Shown here piece by piece: positions 32,476 to 41,141 of a DNA stretch of 64,000 bases (position 1 is the stretch's first letter; the number at the start of each line of letters is the position of its first letter). A model generated the notes under the pieces. The model saw only the letters and a list, made by a program, of their open reading frames with translations, did not search any database and had not been told where the DNA came from. This DNA is from Bacillota bacterium (GTDB lineage: Bacteria > Bacillota > Clostridia > Christensenellales > SZUA-584). The DNA lies in assembly GCA_023410475.1 (NCBI GenBank), contig JAEYPS010000017.1, positions 10,502 to 74,501 of the forward strand. The letters are read 5' to 3'. Made by a program: the position numbers and the translations under genes.

Positions 32476-33867
32476 TTGGAAAGGCAAACGCCGATAATGG
32501 ATGCGCTTTTTGAGTTGGGCTCAGACTCAAAGGCAAGGTTTTGCATGCCGGGGCACAAAGGTGACACAGGATACTTTTGCGGAGACCTGCTCAGATTCGA
32601 CATAACCGAGCTTCCCGGGGTGGACAACCTCTTAAACCCCGAAGGTGCGATAAAGGAATCGCAGGAGCTGCACGCCGCCTTCATTGACGCCGCGCAGGTC
32701 TCGTATACCACCGCAGGTTCATCCGCCGGTATAATTGCGATGCTGTCTATGTTTCGCGGCAAGAAGGTGATCTTCCCCCGCGGCGTGCACTTGAGCGTCG
32801 CAAACGCCGTTTTCATGCTGGGCATAACTCCGGTCTACTTAAACGCCCCTCCCTGTGACTTCCCTTTTGTTGTCGGCGAGGAAGATATAAAATCGGCGCT
32901 GCGTGCAAACAGGGACGCCGCAGCTGTGTTCATCGTATACCCGAATTATTTCGGCCTTTGCTGCGATATAGAAGCAATAGCCGATACCGTCCACCGTTTC
33001 GGCATACCGCTGCTCACAGACGCAGCTCACGCTGCCCATTTCGTATATTCTCCACTTCTTCCGCTCGCACCCTCTCACGCGGGCGCCGATATATGGGTGG
33101 AAAGCACTCATAAAACGCTTCCCGCCATGAACCAATGCGCATCCTTGTGCGTGGGTAAAGGTTCGCTCGTCGACACAGGCGAAGTAAAGCAAGCGCTTAG
33201 CGTATTTCAGACAACGAGCCCTTCTTATATACTGCTGGCGTCTCTCGATTACGCCCACAGCTATATGCGAGATAAGGGCGAGCAGGAGCTGTTCCGCATA
33301 ATCAACATTGGCAGAAAGTTCGAGGAGACGGTAAATTCGCTTCCCGGATTCACCTGCGCCGAGATGCCGGGCAGCGGTGCGGCGGACAGGGACTGTTTAA
33401 AGGTTGTTATCGACGTCAGCGGCACCGGGCATACCGGCATATCAGTAAAGAACATACTCGCCGGACAGGGAATACACGTCGAGGCGGCGGATATGAAACA
33501 CATACTCATAATGCTTTCTGTTGGCAACACGTCCGCGCACCTCGACATATTAGCCGACGCTCTTTCCAAAATCGAAAGCGTTCGAAGCGCAGGCATATAC
33601 TTTTCGCCGTACAGCATGCCCCCCGCAACAAAATATTCGCAAAATTCGCGGTTTTGGGGTAATATAGAAAACGTGCGGATAGAGCAGTCTGCCGGGCGCA
33701 TATGCGCCTCTACCATCGGGGTATATCCCCCTGCCGAGGTGGTGATACACCGCGGGCAGGTCATGTCTTATGAGACGGCGGGTTATATTCTCGAGGCTAG
33801 GAGGCAGGGCTTTGAAGTGTTCGGCATAAGCGGCGAAAGCATAAGGGTCTACAAGGAGAGGACATGA
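32476..33867 (+). CDS. Orn/Lys/Arg decarboxylase-family PLP enzyme (YaaO-like)
   Basis: The 463-residue product is a fold-type I PLP enzyme: MPGHKGD near the amino terminus, TTAGSSAGI for phosphate binding, LLTDAAHAAHF with the PLP-contacting Asp, and STHKTLPAM with the Schiff-base Lys213. The family includes basic amino acid decarboxylases; YaaO sits beside tmk in Bacillus, as here. The exact substrate is not clear. The start is TTG behind GAAGGGGGTGG. The HAD gene overlaps its end by four bases. Confidence 0.88.
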   Translation: MERQTPIMDALFELGSDSKARFCMPGHKGDTGYFCGDLLRFDITELPGVDNLLNPEGAIKESQELHAAFIDAAQVSYTTAGSSAGIIAMLSMFRGKKVIFPRGVHLSVANAVFMLGITPVYLNAPPCDFPFVVGEEDIKSALRANRDAAAVFIVYPNYFGLCCDIEAIADTVHRFGIPLLTDAAHAAHFVYSPLLPLAPSHAGADIWVESTHKTLPAMNQCASLCVGKGSLVDTGEVKQALSVFQTTSPSYILLASLDYAHSYMRDKGEQELFRIINIGRKFEETVNSLPGFTCAEMPGSGAADRDCLKVVIDVSGTGHTGISVKNILAGQGIHVEAADMKHILIMLSVGNTSAHLDILADALSKIESVRSAGIYFSPYSMPPATKYSQNSRFWGNIENVRIEQSAGRICASTIGVYPPAEVVIHRGQVMSYETAGYILEARRQGFEVFGISGESIRVYKERT

Positions 33868-34541
33868 TACGAAATCTTACGGGAAAATGCGGCAGTTACG
33901 AATCGGTTTTTTTCGACCTTGACGGCACTATTACCGATTCTGCGCAAGGGTGCGTAAACGGCATAACGTATATGTTTGAACGCATCGGGCGCCTAGAGCC
34001 CGACGAAATGAAGCTAAGAGCGTTCGTGGGGCCGCCCGTAAAAAAACACCTCATACGCGAATACGGCATGAGCGAACAGGAAGCCGCGCATGCGTATGTG
34101 TTTTTCAGGGAGTATTACGATGAGAAGGGCGTGTATGAAAACAGGTTGTACGACGGCGCTGCTCAAATGCTTAATGCGGTAAAGCGATCGGGGAAAACGC
34201 TCTATATAGCAACGACAAAGCCAATGCCGCTCGCCGTGCGCGTGCTTGAGATGTTCGGGCTCACCGGCTTTTTTTCGGACGTCTTTACCGCTGTGCACGA
34301 GAACGGCATATATGAAAAATACGAGGTGCTGGGGGCGGCTGTTACGAAACTAGGAAGCATTCCGCGCGCCGTAATGGTGGGCGACAGAAGATACGACGTA
34401 GCCGGCGGCAAACACGTTGGTTTCGACACGGTAGGCGTGCTTTACGGATACGGCAGCGAGGACGAGCTAATAGGCGCGGGCTGCGATTTTACAGCCGACA
34501 GCCCTTATGACCTCGCGCTATTTCTTGGGGAGGAAAAATGA
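33864..34541 (+). CDS. HAD family hydrolase (phosphoglycolate phosphatase-like)
   Basis: The 225-residue enzyme has HAD motif I FFDLDGTITD (nucleophile Asp18), motif II IATTKP, a conserved Lys in the cap-side region and motif IV VMVGDRRYDVAGG. The cap resembles Gph/PpaX-type phosphatases. It overlaps both neighbours by four bases (ATGA), so it is firmly within the yaaO-tmk operon; it is not part of this cluster in Bacillus. The physiological phosphate ester is unknown. Confidence 0.9.
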   Translation: MIRNLTGKCGSYESVFFDLDGTITDSAQGCVNGITYMFERIGRLEPDEMKLRAFVGPPVKKHLIREYGMSEQEAAHAYVFFREYYDEKGVYENRLYDGAAQMLNAVKRSGKTLYIATTKPMPLAVRVLEMFGLTGFFSDVFTAVHENGIYEKYEVLGAAVTKLGSIPRAVMVGDRRYDVAGGKHVGFDTVGVLYGYGSEDELIGAGCDFTADSPYDLALFLGEEK

Positions 34542-35167
34542 GCGGTTTTTTTATAGCGTTCGAGGGCGCGGACGGAAGCGGAAAATCTACCCAAATGCGA
34601 ATGCTCGCCGAGCGTCTTGAAGAGCTTGGGGCAAGCGTGGTGCAGACGCGTGAGCCCGGAGGATGCCCCGTCGCCGAGGAGATACGCGACATCGTGCTCA
34701 GCAAGGACGAAAAAAAGATGGAAGCTCTCACCGAAGCGATGCTATACGCCGCGGCGCGCGCCGAGCATGTGAGGCAGGTCATAATGCCGTCGCTCAATAG
34801 CGGCAAGCTTGTTCTGTGCGACAGGTATCTTCTATCCTCGCTCGCGTATCAGGGATATGGAAGACAGCTCGGCGCCGAGCAGGTGCGGCGCATAAACGAG
34901 CCTGCCGTGGCCGGATGTATGCCCGACATAACGATATTCATCAACGTTGCGCCCGAGCGGGCGTTCAAACGCATGAACGAGCAAAAAGAGCTAGACCGCC
35001 TTGAGCGCGAGGACATGTCGTTCCACGAACGCGTTTACAACGGTTTTACAGAGCTTTCAAACGGCGAGGGCGTTATATCAATAGACGCCCGCGGCTCAAA
35101 ATTTGAAACGCATGAGATCATAAAGCAGACCGTATTGCCTATACTCAAAGACAAGGGGCTTATATGA
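34538..35167 (+). CDS. tmk: thymidylate kinase
   Basis: The 209-residue enzyme shows the P-loop FEGADGSGKST (about 7-17), the TREPGG motif and DRYLLSSLAYQG, all diagnostic of dTMP kinase. It makes dTDP for DNA synthesis. It overlaps holB by four bases and the HAD gene by four bases. Confidence 0.97.
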   Translation: MSGFFIAFEGADGSGKSTQMRMLAERLEELGASVVQTREPGGCPVAEEIRDIVLSKDEKKMEALTEAMLYAAARAEHVRQVIMPSLNSGKLVLCDRYLLSSLAYQGYGRQLGAEQVRRINEPAVAGCMPDITIFINVAPERAFKRMNEQKELDRLEREDMSFHERVYNGFTELSNGEGVISIDARGSKFETHEIIKQTVLPILKDKGLI

Positions 35168-36108
35168 GTGGTGAGCGAGAAGCGTTCCTTTCCAGTGCCG
35201 AGGGGAAAAATATTAAGAGCGCGTACCTTGTGATATGCAGACAGCCGGGCGTGGCGGGCAGGGCGGTAAATAAGTTTCTGATGAAGCTCTACTGCAAATA
35301 CGGCGGATGCGCAGATTGTATCGAATGTCAGAGCGTATTGAAGGGGCATATAGACATAATGCGCCTCAGCGCTCCTAAAGTAAATGAGTTCAGAGAAGCG
35401 ATCGCCTTTGTCGCCGAAAAGCCGGCTTCAAACTATAAAGCCGTGGTAATAGAGAACGCCGACGATATGACTGACGCTGCCGCCAACAGCATGCTCAAAA
35501 CGTTAGAACAACCGCCACCCGATACCGTGTTCCTGCTCGAAGCAAGGTCGGCGGCAAGCGTGCTGCCCACCGTTGCGTCAAGATGCGCCCCGGTGCATAT
35601 AACGCCGGAATCCGGCGCGGCGGAAAAAATATCGGACCTGCTCGGCGTCGACGATGCTACGGCGCGTATTCTCAGCGATCTTTCGGGAGGCTTCGCCAAG
35701 GAAGCAGAAATAATATATAACGACAAAGCGTTTTGGGAAGCGCGCCCCCGAATGCTGGATGTATGCCATAAGCTGCTCAGCCAGAAAGGGGCGGGAATAA
35801 AAGATTACGCCGAATTTCTCGAGTCGTCAAAAGAGAAGCTTATTCCCCTTATTTGCGTCATGCAGTCTTATTTCAGGGATATACTCGTATATAAAAAAAC
35901 AAAAAACGATCGGCTTATTGCCAACGCCGACAGACTGGAAGAGATAACGCACTCAGCTCAAGTCTTTACAAGCGGCGCCGTTAGTAATATTATTAAGGTT
36001 ATACTTGAAGCGGAGAGGCGTTTTTTCTTTTCGGTAAACTTTAGATTGGCTGTGGAAAAAATGCTCTTTGATATACTGGAGGAAAAAAACAAATGGAAAA
36101 AGTCATAG
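35164..36108 (+). CDS. holB: DNA polymerase III delta-prime-like clamp-loader subunit
   Basis: The 314-residue protein has the order of a clamp-loader subunit: a zinc module (CKYGGCADCIEC, about 45-57), the sensor-like stretch NYKAVVIENADDMTDAAANS with LKTLEQPPP, and the SRC motif (VASRC). The P-loop that normally precedes the zinc module is replaced by CRQPGVAGRAV, so it cannot bind ATP in the usual way, as in classic delta-prime subunits. The gene follows tmk and precedes ricT, the standard Firmicutes order. Confidence 0.9.
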   Translation: MSGEREAFLSSAEGKNIKSAYLVICRQPGVAGRAVNKFLMKLYCKYGGCADCIECQSVLKGHIDIMRLSAPKVNEFREAIAFVAEKPASNYKAVVIENADDMTDAAANSMLKTLEQPPPDTVFLLEARSAASVLPTVASRCAPVHITPESGAAEKISDLLGVDDATARILSDLSGGFAKEAEIIYNDKAFWEARPRMLDVCHKLLSQKGAGIKDYAEFLESSKEKLIPLICVMQSYFRDILVYKKTKNDRLIANADRLEEITHSAQVFTSGAVSNIIKVILEAERRFFFSVNFRLAVEKMLFDILEEKNKWKKS

Positions 36109-36974
36109 GAGTAAGGTTTAAACGGGTTGGAAAGGTTTACTACTTCCTTCCCGGCGATATAAAGTTTAAAGAAGGGGAGCACGCCATCGTCGAGACCGCG
36201 AGAGGCATGGAATACGGCGAAGTCGTCATCCCCGAAAAAGAGGTGGAAGACAAGGATATCGTCGCGCCGCTCAAGCAGGTGATTCGCAAGGCGGGGCCTA
36301 AAGACGAAAAAAAGGTGGAGGAGAACGCCCAGAAGGAAAAAGAGGCGTTTGGCTCGTGCGAGCAGAAGATAGCGGAGCACGGACTTGCCATGAAGCTTGT
36401 CGATGTCGAATACACGTTTGACAATTCAAAGATAGTGTTCTACTTCACCGCTGACGGCAGGGTCGACTTCCGCGAGCTCGTTAAAGACCTTGCGGGCATG
36501 TTCAAAACGAGGATAGAACTTCGGCAGATAGGCGTAAGGGACGAAGCAAAGATGATGGGAGGCCTCGGGCCCTGCGGACGCGCGTGCTGCTGCTCATATT
36601 TTCTTGGCGATTTCAGCCCCGTTTCTATAAAGATGGCGAAGGAGCAAAACCTCTCGCTCTCACCTACGAAGATAAGCGGGCTGTGCGGAAGGCTCATGTG
36701 CTGCCTTAACTACGAGCACGAGCATTACTGCGAGACGCGCCGGCGCATGCCAAAGCAGGGAAGCACGGTGAATACACCCGACGGCAAGGGCATAGTGATT
36801 GAGAACAACGCGATAACCGAGAAGGTACGCGTCAAAATAACTCTTCCCGACGAAAGCGTAGACATAAAGACGTTCGATTTGAGCGAAGTCAGATTCACTC
36901 AGCATCATTGCAGGCACGAGGCTGAAAACGACGTCGAGATGGATGAAGAGATAAAAACCCTGCTCGACGAATAA
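36093..36974 (+). CDS. ricT: PSP1 domain protein RicT (YaaT)
   Basis: The 293-residue PSP1 protein has the two Cys clusters that ligate Fe-S in the RicA-RicF-RicT complex: GPCGRACCC (Cys161, 165-167) and LCGRLMCCLNYEHE (Cys198, 203-204). The complex supports RNase Y-dependent RNA maturation and affects sporulation and competence in Bacillus. The start lies inside holB (16-base overlap) with a GGAGG box in holB. No ricA or ricF homolog is visible in this window. Confidence 0.93.
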   Translation: MEKVIGVRFKRVGKVYYFLPGDIKFKEGEHAIVETARGMEYGEVVIPEKEVEDKDIVAPLKQVIRKAGPKDEKKVEENAQKEKEAFGSCEQKIAEHGLAMKLVDVEYTFDNSKIVFYFTADGRVDFRELVKDLAGMFKTRIELRQIGVRDEAKMMGGLGPCGRACCCSYFLGDFSPVSIKMAKEQNLSLSPTKISGLCGRLMCCLNYEHEHYCETRRRMPKQGSTVNTPDGKGIVIENNAITEKVRVKITLPDESVDIKTFDLSEVRFTQHHCRHEAENDVEMDEEIKTLLDE

Positions 36975-37028
36975 TTGGAAGTATGAAGTCCGCATTATTT
37001 GGTAATTGCGCATTTTGTCACATATGTG

Positions 37029-37057
37029 TTGCAATTTCCTCTGCATGTGTTTAAAAT
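37029..37057 (+). promoter_or_regulatory. putative promoter of ferredoxin gene
   Basis: TTGCAA (37029-37034), a 17-base spacer and TAAAAT (37052-37057) lie 33 bases before the ferredoxin start. Confidence 0.45.
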
Positions 37058-37089
37058 GTTACATGATATTATACGGAGGAGGATGACAA

Positions 37090-37260
37090 ATGGCATATAT
37101 CATTAACGATGCTTGTATTTCATGCGGAGCTTGCGAGAGCGAATGTCCGGTGGAAGCTATCTCTGAGGGCGACGGCAAATACGTCATCGACGCGGACGCC
37201 TGTATAGACTGCGGTTCATGCGCCGACGCGTGTCCTAGCGAGGCTATCGAGCAGGGCTGA
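37090..37260 (+). CDS. 2[4Fe-4S] ferredoxin
   Basis: This 56-residue protein has two classical CxxCxxCxxxCP clusters: Cys9, 12, 15, 19 (CISCGACESECP) and Cys38, 41, 44, 48 (CIDCGSCADACP). The length and spacing are those of clostridial-type ferredoxins, small electron carriers in anaerobic metabolism. The start has a perfect CGGAGGAGG box; a terminator follows directly. It has its own promoter and is likely transcribed alone. Confidence 0.96.
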   Translation: MAYIINDACISCGACESECPVEAISEGDGKYVIDADACIDCGSCADACPSEAIEQG

Positions 37261-37274
37261 ACAACTTATAATGA

Positions 37275-37296
37275 AAGGCCGTTCGCGGCCTTTTTT
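37275..37296 (+). terminator. terminator after ferredoxin gene
   Basis: AAGGCCG and CGGCCTT pair around a TTCG tetraloop (37275-37292), followed by a T-run. Confidence 0.9.
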
Positions 37297-37396
37297 ATTT
37301 TTAGCTTATGGCTCATAAGCGCTCTCTTTAAACAGGGCGCACGATCCGTTGATACCCGAAAGACTGATTTTACCCGGCAGCATTTTAATCTTCTTT

Positions 37397-38461
37397 TCAG
37401 GGCGTTTTGGTCAAAGCCGTGAGCGATCTTATCCATTCCTTGTTTTCGTTCAAAGCGCATCCGCCTCGGCTCTCGTTAAGAAGATGGTGATTGTCGCGTA
37501 TATCGCCGAGCAGCCTCGACTTCAACGCTTCTTTGAGCGCCATATCCTTTATATTCGTGTCGGAGTACGGCGCGAACGGACAGGCCTCGAGAGCGCCGGT
37601 AGAGCTTATATGCAAAAACCCTCTTCCCGATGCGAGACAGCCGCCGTATTTTTCCTCGTCGCCCGGCAGCGTTACCATCAGCATGTTATGTTTTTTATAG
37701 AGCGTCTCCTCGATATTGCGCAGCTCCTCCTTCTGATCATCCGTAAGGCACAGAAGGAAGTCGTCCTCACCCGAGGGGACATATTCTATAAGAAACGCCG
37801 CGCGGCAGCCCTTTTCCTCGAGTTTCGCAAGATAATCGGTTTTTACTACCTCGCTGTAGTTCGCGCTCGTAAGCGTAACGGACGCGCCGAAAAGCCTGCC
37901 TTTTTTGTCGAGGCTGTCCATTACCGCCATCGCACGCTCATACATTCCCTCTCCCCGCCTCTCGTCCGTCGCCTCTTTGCCGCCCTCGACGCTGATAATG
38001 GGAACGAGGTTTTTCGCAAGCTCACCGTGTGCCCCTAAAAGCAGCCCGTTCGTGAACATCACAAACAGCGTATCGGGGTACATAAGCGGCAGGTCGAGTA
38101 TGCCTTTTTTCATAAGCGGCTCTCCCCCGGCTATCATGACAACGCAAACGCCTAACTCCACCGCTTCCCCAAGAACGCTTTTTATTCTCTCAATGTCTAT
38201 CTCTCCCGACTTTTCCCTCTGCTGGCTGCACGCGTAACAGCCCTTGCAGGACAGGTTGCAGTCGTTCGTCACGCTGATTATCAGCACTGGAGGCACGACA
38301 ATTCCCTCTTTGCCATACCTTTCCCTTACCCTGGCCTGCTTCTTCATCTTTGAGGATATTTTGGCGAACTCGCTCAAATAATCGGGCCGCTTCAAAAGAA
38401 ACCGCCTGTTTCTTATCAGCGCCTTCGTAAGTATTCTGTTAAACTCCTTTATGCCGTCCAT
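37397..38461 (-). CDS. radical SAM protein
   Basis: The product (354 residues) has the radical SAM cluster motif CNLSCKGCYAC (Cys68, 72, 75), followed by MIAGGEPLM and MFTNGLLL, the usual SAM-binding positions. Near the end there are further cysteines (GGCLASGRGFLHISSTGALE, ACPFAP), as in SPASM/B12-less radical SAM proteins that hold extra Fe-S clusters. The substrate is not known. The frame opens at a TTG at 38476, but the ATG at 38461 has a GGGGGGAC box, so I use that. Confidence 0.88.
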   Translation of the reverse strand: MDGIKEFNRILTKALIRNRRFLLKRPDYLSEFAKISSKMKKQARVRERYGKEGIVVPPVLIISVTNDCNLSCKGCYACSQQREKSGEIDIERIKSVLGEAVELGVCVVMIAGGEPLMKKGILDLPLMYPDTLFVMFTNGLLLGAHGELAKNLVPIISVEGGKEATDERRGEGMYERAMAVMDSLDKKGRLFGASVTLTSANYSEVVKTDYLAKLEEKGCRAAFLIEYVPSGEDDFLLCLTDDQKEELRNIEETLYKKHNMLMVTLPGDEEKYGGCLASGRGFLHISSTGALEACPFAPYSDTNIKDMALKEALKSRLLGDIRDNHHLLNESRGGCALNENKEWIRSLTALTKTP

Positions 38462-38801
38462 TAAGTCCCCCCGCAAAACGATTGATGATTACACTCAACA
38501 GGTCTCACGACCCCGTTCTATAATATGCACATTATAATACAGTAAATATGATTATTCGAGATTTTATAATAAATTAACACTAATTGCAATAATCCCTTTT
38601 CCTTTTGCCTTTCCACACCTTTAAGTTTTAGGAGCAGTACGACCTGGCGGGATAACGAAGGTCCGAGAGCTTGCACGAACTAAAAGGATAACCGCAAGTT
38701 GCACGACTTGAAGCTTAAGCACCAAAATCAAGCGGAAAAAATCATACAAGCCCCTCTTTGGACATACACATCTATAAAACATGTTCGAAGGGGGTTTTTT
38801 C
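38462..38801. other. gap of 340 bases before spoIIID
   Basis: No gene is supported. Between 38640 and 38725 there are two imperfect copies of a GGATAAC...TTGCACGA segment. I see no riboswitch that I recognise. A hydrophobic reverse-strand frame in this stretch lacks a start and a ribosome binding site of its own. Confidence 0.4.
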
Positions 38802-39050
38802 ATGAAGGAATACATCGAAGACAGGGTCAAAAGGATAGCGGACTATGTGCTGACTAAAGGAGCAACGGTGCGGCAGGCGGCGAAGGCTTTCGGCACGAGC
38901 AAAAGCACCGTGCACAAGGATATGACGGAGCGGCTGTTCGCCATCTCTCCTTTAACCGCCAAAGAGGTCGCAAAGGTTTTGAAAAGAAACAAGGATGAGC
39001 GCCATATACGCGGCGGAGACGCTACCCGAAAGAAATATAAGAGCGAATAA
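38802..39050 (+). CDS. spoIIID: sporulation transcriptional regulator SpoIIID
   Basis: The product (82 residues from the ATG at 38802, AAGGGGG box) has the start YIEDRVKRIADYVLTKGATV and the helix-turn-helix RQAAKAFGTSKSTVHKDMTE, diagnostic of SpoIIID. It is a mother-cell regulator that modulates sigma-E and sigma-K genes. An in-frame ATG at 38781 lies upstream of the ribosome binding site and is rejected as start. Confidence 0.95.
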   Translation: MKEYIEDRVKRIADYVLTKGATVRQAAKAFGTSKSTVHKDMTERLFAISPLTAKEVAKVLKRNKDERHIRGGDATRKKYKSE

Positions 39051-39181
39051 AACCGTAGGCCTTGCAATATTTTGAATTATTGTACAATATTAAAAGATAT
39101 TATGCAGGTTTGTTTGATATTGTAAACCCTCTGATGTATAATACCATTAACTAATTATTTTCCGCAAAAGAGGTAATACGA

Positions 39182-39529
39182 ATGAGAAAAACAGAGTTCT
39201 TGTTTGGGCTTTGCGCCGGTTCGGCCGGTATCATGCTCGCCGTGCTCGCGCTGTTTTCGCTGCTGCCGTTTTCGCCCGACGCGGCTTCAGGCCTTACCGA
39301 AAACCTACTGCAAACGTACGCGATTATATGCCTTGCCGCGAACACTCTTGGATTATTTGGGGCTCTGCTCGTTCAAAAACATAACATCGCGGGCGCGCTC
39401 ATTATGGCAGTCGTTATGATCATTATAATGCTGTTCGGCTTTCCGTGGCAGTCTTTGCCCGCCGTGATGTACATCATAAGCGTTGTAATGGCGGCGGTTC
39501 CCGTTAAGGCTGCCGCAAGTAATAATTAA
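39182..39529 (+). CDS. small four-helix membrane protein
   Basis: The 115-residue product has four hydrophobic helices with a small-residue pattern (LFGLCAGSAGIMLAVLALF) and HNIAGALIMAVVMII in the third, the arrangement also found in the two following genes. It lacks their Pro/Gln tail. It begins the run of three adjacent small membrane genes and is separated from the next by 12 bases. AAGAGG precedes the start. The group resembles DUF4064-like proteins; function unknown. Confidence 0.7.
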   Translation: MRKTEFLFGLCAGSAGIMLAVLALFSLLPFSPDAASGLTENLLQTYAIICLAANTLGLFGALLVQKHNIAGALIMAVVMIIIMLFGFPWQSLPAVMYIISVVMAAVPVKAAASNN

Positions 39530-39541
39530 GGAGGAAGTGCC

Positions 39542-40159
39542 GTGAAAAAAGCAGGCTATGTACTCAGCCTTATCGGCGGTATACTGGCGGTGATACTATC
39601 GGTGCTGATGGTAATAACCGGGCTGTTTTTCTATCTTGGCGACGACGTTTCACGCTTTTATACCAGAAACAACGACCATCTTGACGGTATGTGGGCGGAC
39701 ATAGGGGAATATTACGGAGCAGGCTTGCTGCTAAGGGTCGATCTTAAAGACTATATAGAAGACTATTCCGATGTGCTGAAAGACCTCGACGCGCATGACC
39801 TCGAAGCTGTCGGCGCTCATTATGGCTTCAAGCCGTTTGACGACCTCGCCCGCATATTCAGCAAAGCCGATGAATTCATCCCCACCCTTGTCCTTGGAGC
39901 TATAGCGTGCCTCATTGCCTCTGTATTGGCGCTTGTAGGCTCTGAGACGGCGAGAAGATACCGCGTTGCCGGAGGGGTAATGGTGCTGTCGGGCGCGGCG
40001 CTGACGCTTATATTCAGCCTCGTCGCAAGCTCTATTATCACAATGGCTCCAGCGTCCGTCATTCTTATAGCGGGAGGGCTGATGCAGATAGTGAAACCAA
40101 AGCTTCCTGTCGCCGCGGCGCAGCAGGAAGAAGTTTTGGGCGGAGGTATACAGCAATGA
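39542..40159 (+). CDS. DUF4064-like membrane protein
   Basis: The 205-residue product opens with KAGYVLSLIGGILAVILSVL, has an external loop (about 33-110) and three further helices, including YRVAGGVMVLSGAALTLIFS. The GTG start has AAGGAGG upstream. Its stop overlaps the following ATG (ATGA), so translation is coupled to the next gene. Members of this type are common near cell-envelope genes in clostridia; no function is known. Confidence 0.75.
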   Translation: MKKAGYVLSLIGGILAVILSVLMVITGLFFYLGDDVSRFYTRNNDHLDGMWADIGEYYGAGLLLRVDLKDYIEDYSDVLKDLDAHDLEAVGAHYGFKPFDDLARIFSKADEFIPTLVLGAIACLIASVLALVGSETARRYRVAGGVMVLSGAALTLIFSLVASSIITMAPASVILIAGGLMQIVKPKLPVAAAQQEEVLGGGIQQ

Positions 40160-40971
40160 AGAAGTTGGCGTTTGTTTTAGGATACGCGGGCGGTATACTC
40201 GCTCTTATCTTTTCACTGTTAATGATCTATACCGTGCCCGCCGGCCTTCTTGCGAAGGTTACGGACGATATAAAATATGAGATGAGCAACGAGAACATAA
40301 TAGCGCTTAATGAAGTGGGATATCATGCTCGTGAAAATCCCATAACTGATTTTAGCCGGAGGGGCCTTGTAGAATACGCAAGAGCAGCGGCCGAGAACAA
40401 CGATATATTGAGCAACGCCGATATCTATGAAGACTCCGTCGTGTTCGCGCACAAAACAGCCGTTCACGGCATAATCTCGGTTGTGCTTATAGGCGTATCT
40501 ATTTTGTTCGCTCTTCTCGGGTTTACAGGGGCGCTTGTTTCCAGGAAGGCGCATACGGGAGGCGCGGTTATGATGCTTATCTCATCGCTCGTGCTTCTGC
40601 TCAGCGCCATATACACGAACACCGTGCTGCCGATGATAGCGGCGTCGGTGTTGCTCACAGGCGCGGGAATACTCAAATTTGTGCCCGTGAGCGAGAGCGC
40701 CGGTGCGAGGACCAGGCGTGCAAAACCCAAGCTGTACCCGCAGCCCTATATTCAGCAGCCTCTGCCCCAGCAGCCGTATCAGCAGTACGCGGTACCGCAA
40801 TCCCCGCAGCCTCAGTACGCGCAACCGCAATACGTTCAGCCGCCGAGCCCTCAGCAGGAGGCTCCCCCGGCAGCCCAGGCCCCGGCCTCAGCCCAGTCGG
40901 ACGTGCCTTTCCCGGATGAAGACGTTCAGGTGTTCACCCAGCCTTCCGACGCGCAAGACATAAAACAATAA
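40156..40971 (+). CDS. DUF4064-like membrane protein with Pro/Gln-rich tail
   Basis: The 271-residue product repeats the fold of its neighbour (AFVLGYAGGILALIFSLLMI, external loop, three helices with HTGGAVMMLISSLVLLLSA) and then adds a low-complexity cytoplasmic tail of about 80 residues rich in Pro, Gln and Tyr (QPYIQQPLPQQPYQQYAVPQ). A similar tail is present at 59779-60411. The tail may mediate interaction or condensation; that is inference. It ends the three-gene run. Confidence 0.75.
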   Translation: MKKLAFVLGYAGGILALIFSLLMIYTVPAGLLAKVTDDIKYEMSNENIIALNEVGYHARENPITDFSRRGLVEYARAAAENNDILSNADIYEDSVVFAHKTAVHGIISVVLIGVSILFALLGFTGALVSRKAHTGGAVMMLISSLVLLLSAIYTNTVLPMIAASVLLTGAGILKFVPVSESAGARTRRAKPKLYPQPYIQQPLPQQPYQQYAVPQSPQPQYAQPQYVQPPSPQQEAPPAAQAPASAQSDVPFPDEDVQVFTQPSDAQDIKQ

Positions 40972-41141
40972 TATCAAACAACTATATGATGACCCGTATA
41001 TCTCTTGCCCCGCGGCCTTGCGTCACGGGGCAAGTTAACAATTTTTTTACTGTTCTATCTGAGGATTTACGGTTATAATATAATTGATGATTTCTCAAAG
41101 CTGCTATTATTATTTGTTTTTAGTGTGAAAGGAGAATCATC

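Noticed and set aside
38620..38760. A structured RNA or riboswitch before spoIIID
   Set aside because: Imperfect repeats are present, but I could not fold them into any known riboswitch class and no terminator-antiterminator pair is visible.
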